Positions 33,809 through 43,362 of a stretch of 64,000 nucleotides of DNA are shown one piece after another (position 1 is the first letter of the stretch; every line of letters begins with the position of its first letter). The DNA is from Vreelandella sp042466685. GTDB lineage: Bacteria; Pseudomonadota; Gammaproteobacteria; Pseudomonadales; Halomonadaceae. The position numbers and the translations under genes were made by a program. The notes beneath the pieces were generated by a model, which was not told where the DNA came from, searched no databases, and was given only the letters and a program-made list of their open reading frames with translations. The DNA is taken from positions 4,030,001 to 4,094,000 of the forward strand of contig NZ_CP170448.1 in assembly GCF_042466685.1 (NCBI RefSeq), given 5' to 3'.

Positions 33809-34222
33809 ATGGTGAATTATCTTTACGGCCTGCCGTCATTTCTTGCTTATCTAGTGACGGCGATCCTACTGCTTGCCGCCTTTATGTACTGCTACAGCCG
33901 TATTACCCCACACCACGAGTGGACACTGATTCGTGAAGGTAACGCGGCCGCGGCCTCCGCCTACGGCGGCTCTATTTTAGGCTTTACTATTCCGCTATAT
34001 AGCGCGATGGCCCACTCGATCAACTTTATCGATTTTGTGCTCTGGGGCGTAGTGGCCTTTATCGTCCAGTTGGCAACCTTCTTCGCCGTTAAGCTGTTTC
34101 TGCGTAAACAGGGTGAAAGCCTCTCTCAGCACATCACCGAAGGCCACCAGGCCTACGGCATTTTGATGGCCAGCGTGGCCGTGGCAGTCGGCTTACTCAA
34201 CGCCGCTTCGATGACTTGGTAA
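33809..34222 (+). CDS. yjfL: YjfL-family inner-membrane protein (DUF350)
   Basis: The 137-residue protein has four membrane helices (about 8-28, 50-72, 76-95 and 115-135), matching DUF350/YjfL. EGNAAAASAYGGSILGFTIPL and EGHQAYGILMASVAVAVGLLNAAS are the two similar half-repeats typical of the family. It is likely the membrane platform of the YjfIJKLMC system. Confidence 0.85.
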   Translation: MVNYLYGLPSFLAYLVTAILLLAAFMYCYSRITPHHEWTLIREGNAAAASAYGGSILGFTIPLYSAMAHSINFIDFVLWGVVAFIVQLATFFAVKLFLRKQGESLSQHITEGHQAYGILMASVAVAVGLLNAASMTW

Positions 34223-34248
34223 CGACGACGTGGTAAAGGAGAGCCTGT

Positions 34249-34872
34249 ATGTCTAAACACGATCACACCCCACATTTGCCACGCCGCAAGCGTAGCGGGC
34301 GCTTGTCACTGGCGATGATGGGCGCTAGTGCCTTTGGCCTTACCGCCTGTGGTCAGCCACCCCAGGAAGAGCAAATCACCGATATAGAGTTCGACCAGCC
34401 GCGCAGCTTTCAAAGCGTTGAGGATTGCGTTGCAGAGAATGTCTATACCCGCAGCGCCTGTGAAGACGCCTATGAAGCATCTCTGAAAGAGGTGCCGCGC
34501 TATAGCACGCTTGAAGAGTGTGAAGCTGAGAATGGTGAAGGCGCGTGTACTGCCCCTACCGATGAGCAGTCCCAAGCCGCAACCGGAAGCACCGGCGGCA
34601 GCTGGTTTATGCCCGCTATGATGGGCTATATGGTCGGCAGCATGATGTCCAATACCAACCGTGGCCGCTCCTTTGAACGGGTGTACCAGGAGCCGGTGTA
34701 TCGCAACCGTCAAAACCAGGGCAACTGGAACACGGCCTCTAACCAGGCGACTCAGCGCGTCACCCAGCGTAACGATGCCATGCGTAGCTCAGTGGTTCAG
34801 AACCGCCAAGCCACATCTCAGCGCAGCGGTTTTGGGTCACGCTCCTCTGCACGAGGTGGCTGGGGCTCTTAA
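34249..34872 (+). CDS. yjfM: YjfM-family lipoprotein (DUF1190)
   Basis: The 207-residue protein begins with a basic stretch and a hydrophobic segment ending in the lipobox LTAC, so the mature protein is probably a lipoprotein with Cys near residue 34. The DUF1190 signature SVEDCVAENVYTRSACEDAY and the Cys pairs downstream are present. A Gly-rich segment (WFMPAMMGYMVGSMMS) and an Arg/Gln/Ser-rich tail follow. An AAAGGAGAG site precedes the ATG. It is adjacent to yjfC as in E. coli. Confidence 0.83.
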   Translation: MSKHDHTPHLPRRKRSGRLSLAMMGASAFGLTACGQPPQEEQITDIEFDQPRSFQSVEDCVAENVYTRSACEDAYEASLKEVPRYSTLEECEAENGEGACTAPTDEQSQAATGSTGGSWFMPAMMGYMVGSMMSNTNRGRSFERVYQEPVYRNRQNQGNWNTASNQATQRVTQRNDAMRSSVVQNRQATSQRSGFGSRSSARGGWGS

Positions 34873-34891
34873 GCCGCCAGCAAAGGTTACT

Positions 34892-36058
34892 ATGCTGCGT
34901 ATCGATATCCCTGAACGAAGCAACTGGAAAGCCCTCGCCCACGAGCTGGGCTTCCATTTTCATACCATCGACGGGGAGCCCTACTGGAAAGAGGACGCCT
35001 ACTACCAGTTCACCCTAGAGCAGGTAGAGCGGGATATCGAAGCGCCTACCGAAGAAGTGCATGAGATGTGCATGGAGTTGGTTGATAAGATCTGCCACTC
35101 CAATGCACTGATGCAGCGCCTGGCTTTGCCAGAGCATATGTGGGACAGCATCCATAATTCGTGGAAGTCAGGCCAACCGCACCTCTACGGGCGGATGGAT
35201 TTTGCCTACTCTGGCGACGGCCCGGCGAAACTACTAGAGCTCAACTACGATACCCCCACTTCGCTATATGAAGCGGGCTTTTTTCAGTGGGTATGGCTTG
35301 AACAGGCCATCGCCCAGGGCATCCTGCCCCGCCATGCGGATCAGTACAATTCGATACAGGAGCGCCTGATCAATGCCATGGCGCACCTTGGCGACCGCAT
35401 TGACGCCCGTACGCTCTATTTCTCCTGCATTAAAGATAACGCCGAAGAGCGTGCCACCGTGCACTACTTGCAGGATGTAGCGGTGCAAGCGGGTCTCAAG
35501 GCACCGTTTATCTATATGGAAGATATTGGCATCCATCCCGGGGCGGAACACTTTGTTGATCTGGATAACCATGCTATCCATGCGCTGTTCAAGCTCTACC
35601 CCTGGGAAGAGATGGCCGACGACGCCTTCGGCGAGGTTATCCCGCAGCTAAACACCCACTGGTTTGAGCCCCCCTGGAAAGCAGTGCTATCGAACAAGGG
35701 TATTCTACCCCTGTTATGGGAGCACTTTGAGGGCCACCCCAATCTACTACCGGCATTTTTCGAGAATACCAGTAGCCCACCGCTGCCAGCGGGCTGGGTG
35801 CGTAAACCGTTCTTCTCCCGGGAAGGCAGCAACGTGGAGCTGATTACCCCAGCCGGTCAGCGCGAAGCGGTGGACGGCCCCTACACCGACAGCCCCTGGA
35901 TTCGCCAGGCGTATCACCCTATGCCGCGTTTTGGTAACAACCATGCGCTAATCGGCAGTTGGGTGGTGGGCGACCGTGCCTGCGGCATGGGCATTCGCGA
36001 AGACGTTGGCCGCATTACCAAAGACTCCTCCTGCTTCGTACCCCACGCGATCGTGTAA
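34892..36058 (+). CDS. yjfC: YjfC, glutathionylspermidine-synthetase-like ATP-grasp enzyme
   Basis: This 388-residue protein matches the C-terminal synthetase domain of glutathionylspermidine synthase (ATP-grasp), which joins an amine to a carboxylate using ATP. Recognisable blocks are YGRMDFAYSGDGPAKLLELNYDTPTSLYEAGFFQW and VRKPFFSREGSNVELI near the nucleotide site. It lacks the amidase domain of GspS, and the substrate is unknown. I use the ATG at 34892, whose N-terminus fits the family; an upstream open frame to 34661 overlaps yjfM and is noise. It ends the yjf operon. Confidence 0.88.
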   Translation: MLRIDIPERSNWKALAHELGFHFHTIDGEPYWKEDAYYQFTLEQVERDIEAPTEEVHEMCMELVDKICHSNALMQRLALPEHMWDSIHNSWKSGQPHLYGRMDFAYSGDGPAKLLELNYDTPTSLYEAGFFQWVWLEQAIAQGILPRHADQYNSIQERLINAMAHLGDRIDARTLYFSCIKDNAEERATVHYLQDVAVQAGLKAPFIYMEDIGIHPGAEHFVDLDNHAIHALFKLYPWEEMADDAFGEVIPQLNTHWFEPPWKAVLSNKGILPLLWEHFEGHPNLLPAFFENTSSPPLPAGWVRKPFFSREGSNVELITPAGQREAVDGPYTDSPWIRQAYHPMPRFGNNHALIGSWVVGDRACGMGIREDVGRITKDSSCFVPHAIV

Positions 36059-36223
36059 ACGCAAGTACCCAAAAACGCTTATCCAGGCTGGACAGCCCTC
36101 ACAAAAAGAGCTGAAATCATTGCCACTACCCTAAGTAGAGTGGTAAGTATCACTCCACTTCTCACCCTGAGCGCTTTTGAGCAGCGTCGCTAGGGCCACG
36201 TTTACTTTGGAGCAACGGCGAAC

Positions 36224-38266
36224 ATGATAGCGCGCTGGAAATCCCTACCTTTACGGCTTCGGCTATTTCTCTCCTTTGGGATCGTCTTAGCACTGGCAAT
36301 GCTCCTGGCGCTCTATCTTCAAGCGCGCTCCAACAGCCAGGCGCGGCTGGATAACCTGCTTAATCAAGAGCTACCGGCACAGGTCGAAGGGCTGGCCGCG
36401 CATATAAACCTGAACCTCAGCCAGGATCTCGCCATTTCCGAAAGCCTGGCCAATAGCTACTTTATTGAGCAGTGGGTTCGCGACGGTCTGCCCGAAGAGC
36501 GACAAAACGATATCGCCAGCTATTTAGCTCGCCTTATGGCGCAATTAGACACCGAGCTACTGTTTATTGCCGCCCAATATCAGGGGCGGGGTTACTATTT
36601 CCAACTGCGCAACGGTGAATTTCTTCAGCGAACAATCCAACCGCCCGGCAGCGAAGACGACTGGTACTACAATTTTACTGACAGCGGCAACGCTTACGAG
36701 CTGAATTTAGATAGCGACACCTTCTCTCCCGATGATGCTTTTGTTTATGTCAATTACCGCAGCTCGGTCAATGCCGCCAATGGTCGACCGCTGGTAGTGG
36801 CTGGCGCAGGACTGGATCTTTCCCAAATGGCCAGCTTGATTGATGACTTTCGCTTAGGTGACACCGGTCACGCTTCGCTGCTAAGCGCTGAGGGAGATCT
36901 ACTTGTGCGCAGCGGCGAAGCTAACCGTAGTGGTGAATCAGCCCCTATTGATGAGACAACGGCAGAGCCCTTACCCGAGCAGACATCGCAGAGCCTGTTG
37001 CGTGACGAACAGCTACAGGTACAAGAGATTGAGCGCGACGGCCAGACTCTGTTGATTAGTACGCGCTGGCTACCCGAGCTGCAGCGCTACCTGATGGTCG
37101 AAGTCGATAAAGAGGCGTACCTGGCGTCTACCCGTGAGCGCTTCCTGGAGTCCAGCGGTATCGGTCTGCTTATTCTTCTCGCCGGCCTACTGGTGCTTTA
37201 CCCGCTTACCGGCAGCCTCATCCGCCCGCTGGTTGATTTCCAGCGCCAGCTAAAAGACATTACCTACAGCCTGGATCTTTCACGTCGGGTCAGCACCGAC
37301 GACAAAGCCGAGCTTGGCGACCTGGCCAATCAAACCAACGAACTCCTCGAGCGGCTCTCCCGCGCTATTGCGGCGGTGGCTAGAAACGCTCAGGCACTCA
37401 CCCAAGTTGCCGACCGGCTGGGAAAAACCGCTGGTCTTTCGGGCGTGCAAGGTAGCGATATTGACCATGAAGCGAGCCAAACCATGGCCGCAGCGGTCGA
37501 AGAGATGGCCTCTTCGGTAGCTGAGATCACTTCCACCATGGAAGAACTCTCGACCTCGTCCACCCAAATCGCCGACCACTCCCAGTCGGTGGTCGACGTG
37601 GCAAATCAAACGCTGGAGCGCAGCCGTAAAGGCAGTGCGGCCATGCAGTTGCTACAGTCAAAAATGCAGGACATCCGTAGCGACAGCGAGCAGAGCCTGA
37701 CCGAGATCATGACACTGGGTGCAAAATCCAAACAGATCAATAAGGTAATGGAACTGATCAACACGCTGGCCGCTCAGACCAAACTGATTGCGTTCAATGC
37801 GGCTTTGGAAGCCTCTAGCGCAGGGGAGTCAGGTCGGCGTTTTTCGGTTGTCGCCAGCGAGATACGTCGTTTGGCTGATAGCGTGACCGACTCTACCCAA
37901 GAGATTGAGGCGCATACCGATGATATCCAGACGGCGATTAATCGCTTAGTAGTGGCCTCTGAAAAAGGCGCCTCCTCAATCGAGCAGGGCGTAGAAGCAA
38001 GCATAAGCACGGCTCAGGATCTGGAAGCGCTGCTTAAGGCAGCGAGTCAAACCAGCAGCGCGGCCCAGCAGATATCGCTCTCCACACAGCAGCAAAAAAC
38101 GGCCAGTGGCCAGGTGGTGATGGCGCTGCGCGATATCGATACGGCCAGCTCACGTAACGCACACTCGGTGCGCAGCATTACTGACATCAGCCAGGACATG
38201 ATCCATATGTCGGCTGAGCTTAACGCGCTGGTGCAGGAGTTCACCCTAACAAATAAAGATCGCTGA
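36224..38266 (+). CDS. Methyl-accepting chemotaxis protein
   Basis: The 680-residue receptor has a membrane helix near residues 14-32, a large periplasmic sensor of dCache type (about 35-305), a second helix near 310-330, a HAMP region and a signalling domain. The signalling tip reads QTKLIAFNAALEASSAGE and GRRFSVVASEIRRLAD rather than the usual QTNLLALNAAIEAARAGE type. This suggests it signals to a dedicated kinase rather than the flagellar system. It heads a cluster with CheB, CheR, CheA, response regulators and CheW proteins. A GGAG site precedes the ATG. Its ligand is unknown. Confidence 0.93.
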   Translation: MIARWKSLPLRLRLFLSFGIVLALAMLLALYLQARSNSQARLDNLLNQELPAQVEGLAAHINLNLSQDLAISESLANSYFIEQWVRDGLPEERQNDIASYLARLMAQLDTELLFIAAQYQGRGYYFQLRNGEFLQRTIQPPGSEDDWYYNFTDSGNAYELNLDSDTFSPDDAFVYVNYRSSVNAANGRPLVVAGAGLDLSQMASLIDDFRLGDTGHASLLSAEGDLLVRSGEANRSGESAPIDETTAEPLPEQTSQSLLRDEQLQVQEIERDGQTLLISTRWLPELQRYLMVEVDKEAYLASTRERFLESSGIGLLILLAGLLVLYPLTGSLIRPLVDFQRQLKDITYSLDLSRRVSTDDKAELGDLANQTNELLERLSRAIAAVARNAQALTQVADRLGKTAGLSGVQGSDIDHEASQTMAAAVEEMASSVAEITSTMEELSTSSTQIADHSQSVVDVANQTLERSRKGSAAMQLLQSKMQDIRSDSEQSLTEIMTLGAKSKQINKVMELINTLAAQTKLIAFNAALEASSAGESGRRFSVVASEIRRLADSVTDSTQEIEAHTDDIQTAINRLVVASEKGASSIEQGVEASISTAQDLEALLKAASQTSSAAQQISLSTQQQKTASGQVVMALRDIDTASSRNAHSVRSITDISQDMIHMSAELNALVQEFTLTNKDR

Positions 38267-38278
38267 TAAGGATACCGG

Positions 38279-39346
38279 ATGAGTGTAATTCGGGTAGTCA
38301 TTGCCGACGACAGCCAAGTAGCCCGCGACGTGCTACGCGATATCCTCAGCCGGGACGATGATATTGAGATCGTGGGTGAAGCCACCAATGGACGCGAAGC
38401 GGTGGAGCTAGCCAAGCGCCTTGCGCCGCAGCTGATCACCATGGATCTCAACATGCCAGTGATGGACGGTTTGTCCGCTATCGAAGAGATCATGTACAGC
38501 AAAGGGGTGCCCATCCTGGTGGTCAGCGACCGCTCTGATGCGCAAACGGCCTATCAAGCCCTAGAGGTGGGCGCGTTGGAAGTAATGCCTAAACCCACGT
38601 TAGAGGGGGCAGACGCCGAACGCCTTGTGGAGCGTGTACGCTTATTAGCCGGTGTCGCGGTGATCACTCGCCTACGCCGACGTGTCACCACGTCCCCCCC
38701 AGTCATCCCCTTGCCTCCCCTGCCCACCGCGCCAAAGGGAGTGCCGCGAGACTTTCAGTACGTCGTCGCCATTGCCTGCTCCACCGGTGGCCCACAAGCC
38801 TTAGTGCGCCTGCTGCGAACGCTACCTGCCGCTTTTCCAGCGCCAATTGTGATCGCCCAGCATATCAGCCATGGGTTTATTGATGGCATGGCACAATGGC
38901 TGGCATCGTTGTGTGCCATGCCGGTCAGTGTGGGGCAGGAGGGCGAGCAGTTGCGCCCTGGGCACATTTACTTATCACCTTCCGAGCGTGATTTATGCGT
39001 GTCTCCACGCCACCGTTTCCAACTTAAGCCTAGCCCAGAGACGTCCCTCTACCACCCCAGTTGCGATGTACTGCTGCAGAGTGTTGCGGAGGTCTATGGT
39101 CATGATGCAATTGGCATTATTTTAACCGGCATGGGCCGCGATGGCGTTAATGGCATGCGGGCTATCTATCAGGCAGGCGGCACCACGTTCGCGCAAGATG
39201 AAGCCAGCTCGGTTATTTACGGCATGAATCAGGAAGCCGTTAATGCCGGCGTCATTCAGTATGAATTGCCCCTTGATAGCCTTCCGGATCGGCTACTGCG
39301 CGATGTTCGCGGCTACTTGGATAGCCGACCGGAACCGCTGGCATGA
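38279..39346 (+). CDS. cheB: Protein-glutamate methylesterase CheB (WspF-like)
   Basis: The 355-residue protein has an N-terminal receiver domain with acidic pair Asp10/Asp11 and phospho-acceptor Asp56 (LITMDLNMP). A Pro-rich linker (PPVIPLPPLPTAP) leads to the methylesterase domain with catalytic Ser in ACSTGGPQA, His in AQHISHGF and Asp in LTGMGRDG. It removes methyl groups from the receptor at 36224-38266 and resets its sensitivity. It overlaps cheR by 4 bp. Confidence 0.95.
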   Translation: MSVIRVVIADDSQVARDVLRDILSRDDDIEIVGEATNGREAVELAKRLAPQLITMDLNMPVMDGLSAIEEIMYSKGVPILVVSDRSDAQTAYQALEVGALEVMPKPTLEGADAERLVERVRLLAGVAVITRLRRRVTTSPPVIPLPPLPTAPKGVPRDFQYVVAIACSTGGPQALVRLLRTLPAAFPAPIVIAQHISHGFIDGMAQWLASLCAMPVSVGQEGEQLRPGHIYLSPSERDLCVSPRHRFQLKPSPETSLYHPSCDVLLQSVAEVYGHDAIGIILTGMGRDGVNGMRAIYQAGGTTFAQDEASSVIYGMNQEAVNAGVIQYELPLDSLPDRLLRDVRGYLDSRPEPLA

Positions 39347-40755
39347 GCGACTTTGCCCCCTTTAAAGCGCTGGTGCATCAGCGCTGCGGTTTACACCTGG
39401 AGGGCTTGGCAGAAGCCCGGCTATTCCGGGCAGTCGCCAGCTTACAAGCATCAACGGGGCTCACCGACACCACTGCGCTTCTTAAACAGCTAACCAGCGA
39501 TCCCGCGCTATTCGATCGGTTTGTTAGCCAGTTAACGGTGAATGAAACCTATTTTTGCCGCGAGCCGGAGGCTCTGAACTGGCTGGTTAGCACCTATTTA
39601 CCCGAACGCCTAGCGACCCAGAAGCCCCCTCTATCCATCTTCAGCGCAGGCTGCTCATCCGGCGAAGAGCCCTATAGCCTGGCGATGATGCTGTTTGAGC
39701 GCTTTGGAGAGCAGGCCAAAACGCTATTTACGCTTACCGGCGGTGACCTGGATCATCAAATTCTGGCTAAGGCACGCCATGCAGTGTATGGAGGCATGGC
39801 ATTTCGCGCTCTATCACCGGCCTTTAAAGAGCGGTATTTCAGCCCTTATCAGGGCCGCTATAAGCTTCACGAATCACTGCGCCAATGGGTCACCTTTCGA
39901 CCGTTTAACCTTTTAAACGCCAATGAAAACAGTCCCGGCGGCCCTTTTGACGTGATTCTGTTTCGCAATGTCTCCATCTACTTTGATAAGCAGACGCGAC
40001 ACCATATTCATCAGCAGCTAAGCCAATTGCTAGCCCCGAACGGTATTTTACTCTGCGGTGTCACCGAAACCCTGGGTAACGATCTCGGCGTATTTGAACT
40101 GGTCGAAGCCCAGGGCATCTTTTACTTTCGCCGGGCAGAGCAACCCGCAGCCGTGCCAACAGATCACTCTCACGTCGTCGCGCTGTGCGCCACGCCAGAT
40201 GACAATAGTGAAGGTGATAGCGCGAGCAAAGAGCTAGCCAGTAGTACTGATTTAGCGACCAATGCGCCATCTGAGCAAGCGATGCAAAACACACAAACCG
40301 ACAGCATCATACAACAGCTGCAAACCGCCCATCGCTTGCTCAATCAAAATGCCTTTGACGACGCCGCTAAGTTGCTAGCAGCGCTGCTTAAACAACAGCC
40401 GTGGTCGATCGATGCGCTGGTTCTCGCGGGGTTAGTGGCCCGCTGGCAGCAGTTGCCCCAATTAGCCTACGACTACTTCAAGCGGGCCACTTACGTCGCT
40501 CCAGAGTGCTGGCCCGCGCACTTCTACTTAGCTGAACTTTATCGCCAGGGCGAACTGAGCGACGAGCCATCACAGCGCAGGCAGCGCTATGCCGCGGTCG
40601 TTCGTTTGCTAACCTCCACACCCACCTCTGCTGGAGGGCTAGAGACGATCACCTCACCGTTACCACCAGGCGATGCGCGTTTTCTAGCCGAACGTTATTT
40701 AGAGGCGGCGAACCTCACGTTGGCATCGACCAGCACTACCCAGGGAGTGGATTAA
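39343..40755 (+). CDS. cheR: Chemotaxis methyltransferase CheR with C-terminal TPR region (WspC-like)
   Basis: The first 270 residues form a CheR S-adenosylmethionine methyltransferase, with NETYFCREPEAL, the SAM-binding FSAGCSSGEEPYSLA and FRNVSIYFDKQTR. After a low-complexity acidic linker (about 275-320), residues 325-420 form helical TPR-like repeats (LNQNAFDDAAKLLAALLKQQP, ARWQQLPQLAYDYFKRATYVAPECWPAHF, split here). WspC of Pseudomonas has the same CheR-TPR design. It overlaps cheB and lies 1 bp before cheA. Confidence 0.93.
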   Translation: MSDFAPFKALVHQRCGLHLEGLAEARLFRAVASLQASTGLTDTTALLKQLTSDPALFDRFVSQLTVNETYFCREPEALNWLVSTYLPERLATQKPPLSIFSAGCSSGEEPYSLAMMLFERFGEQAKTLFTLTGGDLDHQILAKARHAVYGGMAFRALSPAFKERYFSPYQGRYKLHESLRQWVTFRPFNLLNANENSPGGPFDVILFRNVSIYFDKQTRHHIHQQLSQLLAPNGILLCGVTETLGNDLGVFELVEAQGIFYFRRAEQPAAVPTDHSHVVALCATPDDNSEGDSASKELASSTDLATNAPSEQAMQNTQTDSIIQQLQTAHRLLNQNAFDDAAKLLAALLKQQPWSIDALVLAGLVARWQQLPQLAYDYFKRATYVAPECWPAHFYLAELYRQGELSDEPSQRRQRYAAVVRLLTSTPTSAGGLETITSPLPPGDARFLAERYLEAANLTLASTSTTQGVD

Positions 40756-40756
40756 T

Positions 40757-42871
40757 ATGGCGCTGGATATTCGCCGCTTTATACAGCGCTTTGTGGAAGA
40801 AGCGGCCGACCACCTTCCCCGGCTGCGCGAAGGCGTTAGCGCGCTGGAGCAGGGTCACGCTGATCGCGAACAGGTCAATGAGCTGTTTCGCGCAGCACAT
40901 ACGCTGAAGGGCTCATCTCGGATGCTTAAGCTGGTGCCCATTACCGCCCTGGCACATAGCACCGAAGAGCTGCTCAGCGCCCTGCGCGACGGCACCTTAA
41001 CCGCAACGCCAGTGGTGACCAGTCTGCTCAACCAGGCGGTTGATGGGCTGGCAGATTTGATCAGCCGGTTAGCGGAAGGGGCGACGGGTGATGACTTGCC
41101 CGCGGCTGACGAGGCACTGTGTAGTGCCCTTGAAAATGCTGCCCACGGTCAGGCTATCACCCCGCCCAGCCCGCCAACGACACTTGCGCCCTTCTCTGCC
41201 TCCTCGATGCCCCCCTCCTCCGCTGCGCTGGTGACCGAGAGCGAACTACGCCTTAGCGATACTGTGCGGGTTCGCTTGGATCGCCTGGACGATGTTATTC
41301 GCTTGATGGGAGAGGTGCTTTCCGGCCACCACCACTTACATGCATTAGTCGACCAAGCACGTGAGCTAAGTACCACACTCCCTGCCGAGCAGCAGGCGCC
41401 CTTTCACGCCTTTCACCGGGAGCTGAAAGAGAGCGTTTTAAGCCATGACTCGCTGATGAGCGACCTACACGATCGGGCGCTGCAAATGCGCATGCTGCCG
41501 CTCAGCGTCGTGTTTGATCCCCTCGCGCATATGTCCCGAGAGCTGGCCCAGTCACTCGGCAAACAGGTCGACTGCCGCGTGCGAGGCAGCGAAATAGAGC
41601 TTGATCGTCAGATGATTGATCGCCTGTCGGATCCACTCATTCACCTGCTGCGTAACGCCCTGGATCACGGTTTAGAGTCACTCGCCGAGCGACAGGCAGC
41701 GGGCAAACCTCCCCGCGGGCAACTGATGATTGAAGCGTGGCAGGACGCTGATTGGGTGGTGGTTGAAATGCGTGATGATGGCGCGGGGATCGCACTGGAC
41801 GTGGTGCGCCAAAAAGCGCTCGCCAAACAACTGATCAGCGAAGAGCAGCTCAATGCACTAAGCGAACAGGAGACGCTGGAGCTTATATTCCTGCCCGGTT
41901 TCTCTACCAAGAGCATGATTACCGACTTCTCTGGGCGGGGCGTGGGTATGGACGTGGTCAAGCGCTCCGTGGTAGATGAGCTAAACGGCGACCTGCAGCT
42001 AGCCAGCGAACGCGGCAACGGTACCCGCTTTACCCTGCGCCTGCCGCTTTCGCTGGCGATGATGCGGGTGCTGCTGGTCAGCGTCGGCGGCGTCAACTTG
42101 GGAGTAACCGCGCCTTACGTATCTGAGCTGGTAGAGTGTTCATCACACTCCTTCATTGATGCCGCCGGGCAGCGCACGCTAGTTTTACGCAACGAATTTG
42201 TACCGGTAGTATCGCTTGCCCAGCTACTCGGGCTTCCCGTGACGACTTCCATGACGAATAAAACCCTACTGTTGGTCGTCCATCAGCGGCACCAGAAGCT
42301 CGCCCTGATTATTGATTCATTGATTGATGAGCGTGATATGGTCATCAAGCCACTCCCCGTGCATCTACGTTATCTACCCTTGGTCTCGGGTATGGTTTCA
42401 ATGGGCCGCAATGCGCTGGTAAGCCTGCTACATGTGCCCGCCTTACTGGAAGCCACCCGGCACACTGCCCAGCGTCCAAGCCATGAGCACACTTCTCCCA
42501 CGCTCGCGAAGCGCATTTTGGTCGTCGACGACTCACTGAATACCCGTGAAATAGAAAAAGATGTGCTCGAAGCGTGGGGCTACCACGTCACGCTGGCCGA
42601 AAATGGCCGCGATGGGTTAGCCAAAGCGCTGGCGGAGCCGTTTGATGCGGTACTAACCGACGTTGAAATGCCGGTGATGGATGGCTTTGCGCTGACTACC
42701 CGACTGCGCGAAAATGAAGTTTATCGTTACCGGCCGATTATCATTATTACCTCGCGGGAAAAAGAGGCTGATCGGCGGCGCGGGATTGAAGTCGGTGCCG
42801 ACGCCTATATCGTCAAAGGTAGTTTTGACCAAAACAATTTAGTAGAGACGCTCCAGGCCCTACTGGGCTAA
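40757..42871 (+). CDS. cheA: Hybrid chemotaxis histidine kinase CheA-REC (WspE-like)
   Basis: The 704-residue kinase has an N-terminal HPt domain with phospho-accepting His48 in RAAHTLKGSSRM. A linker and dimerisation region follow, then the ATPase (LRNALDHGLESLAERQ, MRDDGAGI, GRGVGMDVVK), a CheW-like P5 domain (about 430-565) and a C-terminal receiver domain (about 580-704, VVDDSLNTREIE with VLTDVEMPVMDG). It has no P2 domain. The attached receiver is the hallmark of WspE-type kinases. It should phosphorylate CheB, the receiver at 42926 and the GGDEF protein at 43363. Confidence 0.94.
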   Translation: MALDIRRFIQRFVEEAADHLPRLREGVSALEQGHADREQVNELFRAAHTLKGSSRMLKLVPITALAHSTEELLSALRDGTLTATPVVTSLLNQAVDGLADLISRLAEGATGDDLPAADEALCSALENAAHGQAITPPSPPTTLAPFSASSMPPSSAALVTESELRLSDTVRVRLDRLDDVIRLMGEVLSGHHHLHALVDQARELSTTLPAEQQAPFHAFHRELKESVLSHDSLMSDLHDRALQMRMLPLSVVFDPLAHMSRELAQSLGKQVDCRVRGSEIELDRQMIDRLSDPLIHLLRNALDHGLESLAERQAAGKPPRGQLMIEAWQDADWVVVEMRDDGAGIALDVVRQKALAKQLISEEQLNALSEQETLELIFLPGFSTKSMITDFSGRGVGMDVVKRSVVDELNGDLQLASERGNGTRFTLRLPLSLAMMRVLLVSVGGVNLGVTAPYVSELVECSSHSFIDAAGQRTLVLRNEFVPVVSLAQLLGLPVTTSMTNKTLLLVVHQRHQKLALIIDSLIDERDMVIKPLPVHLRYLPLVSGMVSMGRNALVSLLHVPALLEATRHTAQRPSHEHTSPTLAKRILVVDDSLNTREIEKDVLEAWGYHVTLAENGRDGLAKALAEPFDAVLTDVEMPVMDGFALTTRLRENEVYRYRPIIIITSREKEADRRRGIEVGADAYIVKGSFDQNNLVETLQALLG

Positions 42872-42925
42872 TGGCAAGCGTTACTGCTACCCCTATAAAT
42901 GCCACAACAACCATGAGGTCATGGA

Positions 42926-43288
42926 ATGCATATCCTGGTCGTAGACGACGATCCGCTTGCCGGGGAAATGACGGCGGCACTGCTTGAGTCTCAGGGCCAT
43001 CACACCTTGCTGGCCAATGACGCGATGGAGGCCGTCGAGCAGTTAGACGCGCATAGCGATATCCAACTGATCGTCAGCGATATGCACATGCCCCTTGTCA
43101 GCGGATTAGCGCTGTTAGAGATGTTGCGCGAACAAGATAATCACCTGCCGTTTATTTTACTCACCGGCGACACCCCAGATGCAACGCTAGAACAGACACC
43201 AGGCTTAAACGCCAGTTTACGTAAAGATGCCGAACTGGCTTGGAACCTTGAGGCTGCGGTGAGACAGACACTGGCACTCAAAGGCTAA
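42926..43288 (+). CDS. Single-domain response regulator
   Basis: The 120-residue protein is a lone receiver: acidic pair in LVVDDDP, phospho-acceptor in LIVSDMHMP, Thr in LLTGD and Lys in LRKDAE. It has no output domain. In the cluster it may relay or drain phosphate from CheA, or act like CheY on an unknown target. A GAGGT site precedes the ATG. Confidence 0.9.
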   Translation: MHILVVDDDPLAGEMTAALLESQGHHTLLANDAMEAVEQLDAHSDIQLIVSDMHMPLVSGLALLEMLREQDNHLPFILLTGDTPDATLEQTPGLNASLRKDAELAWNLEAAVRQTLALKG

Positions 43289-43362
43289 GCAACGCTCGAT
43301 GCGATGAAAGGGATTAATCATGGAATGGATCGCCGCTTTCGATCACTTACGTAGGTAGTTTG

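Noticed and set aside
34661..34891. Extended N-terminus for YjfC overlapping yjfM.
   Set aside because: The extra 77 residues lie in another frame of yjfM and resemble no protein; the family N-terminus begins at 34892.
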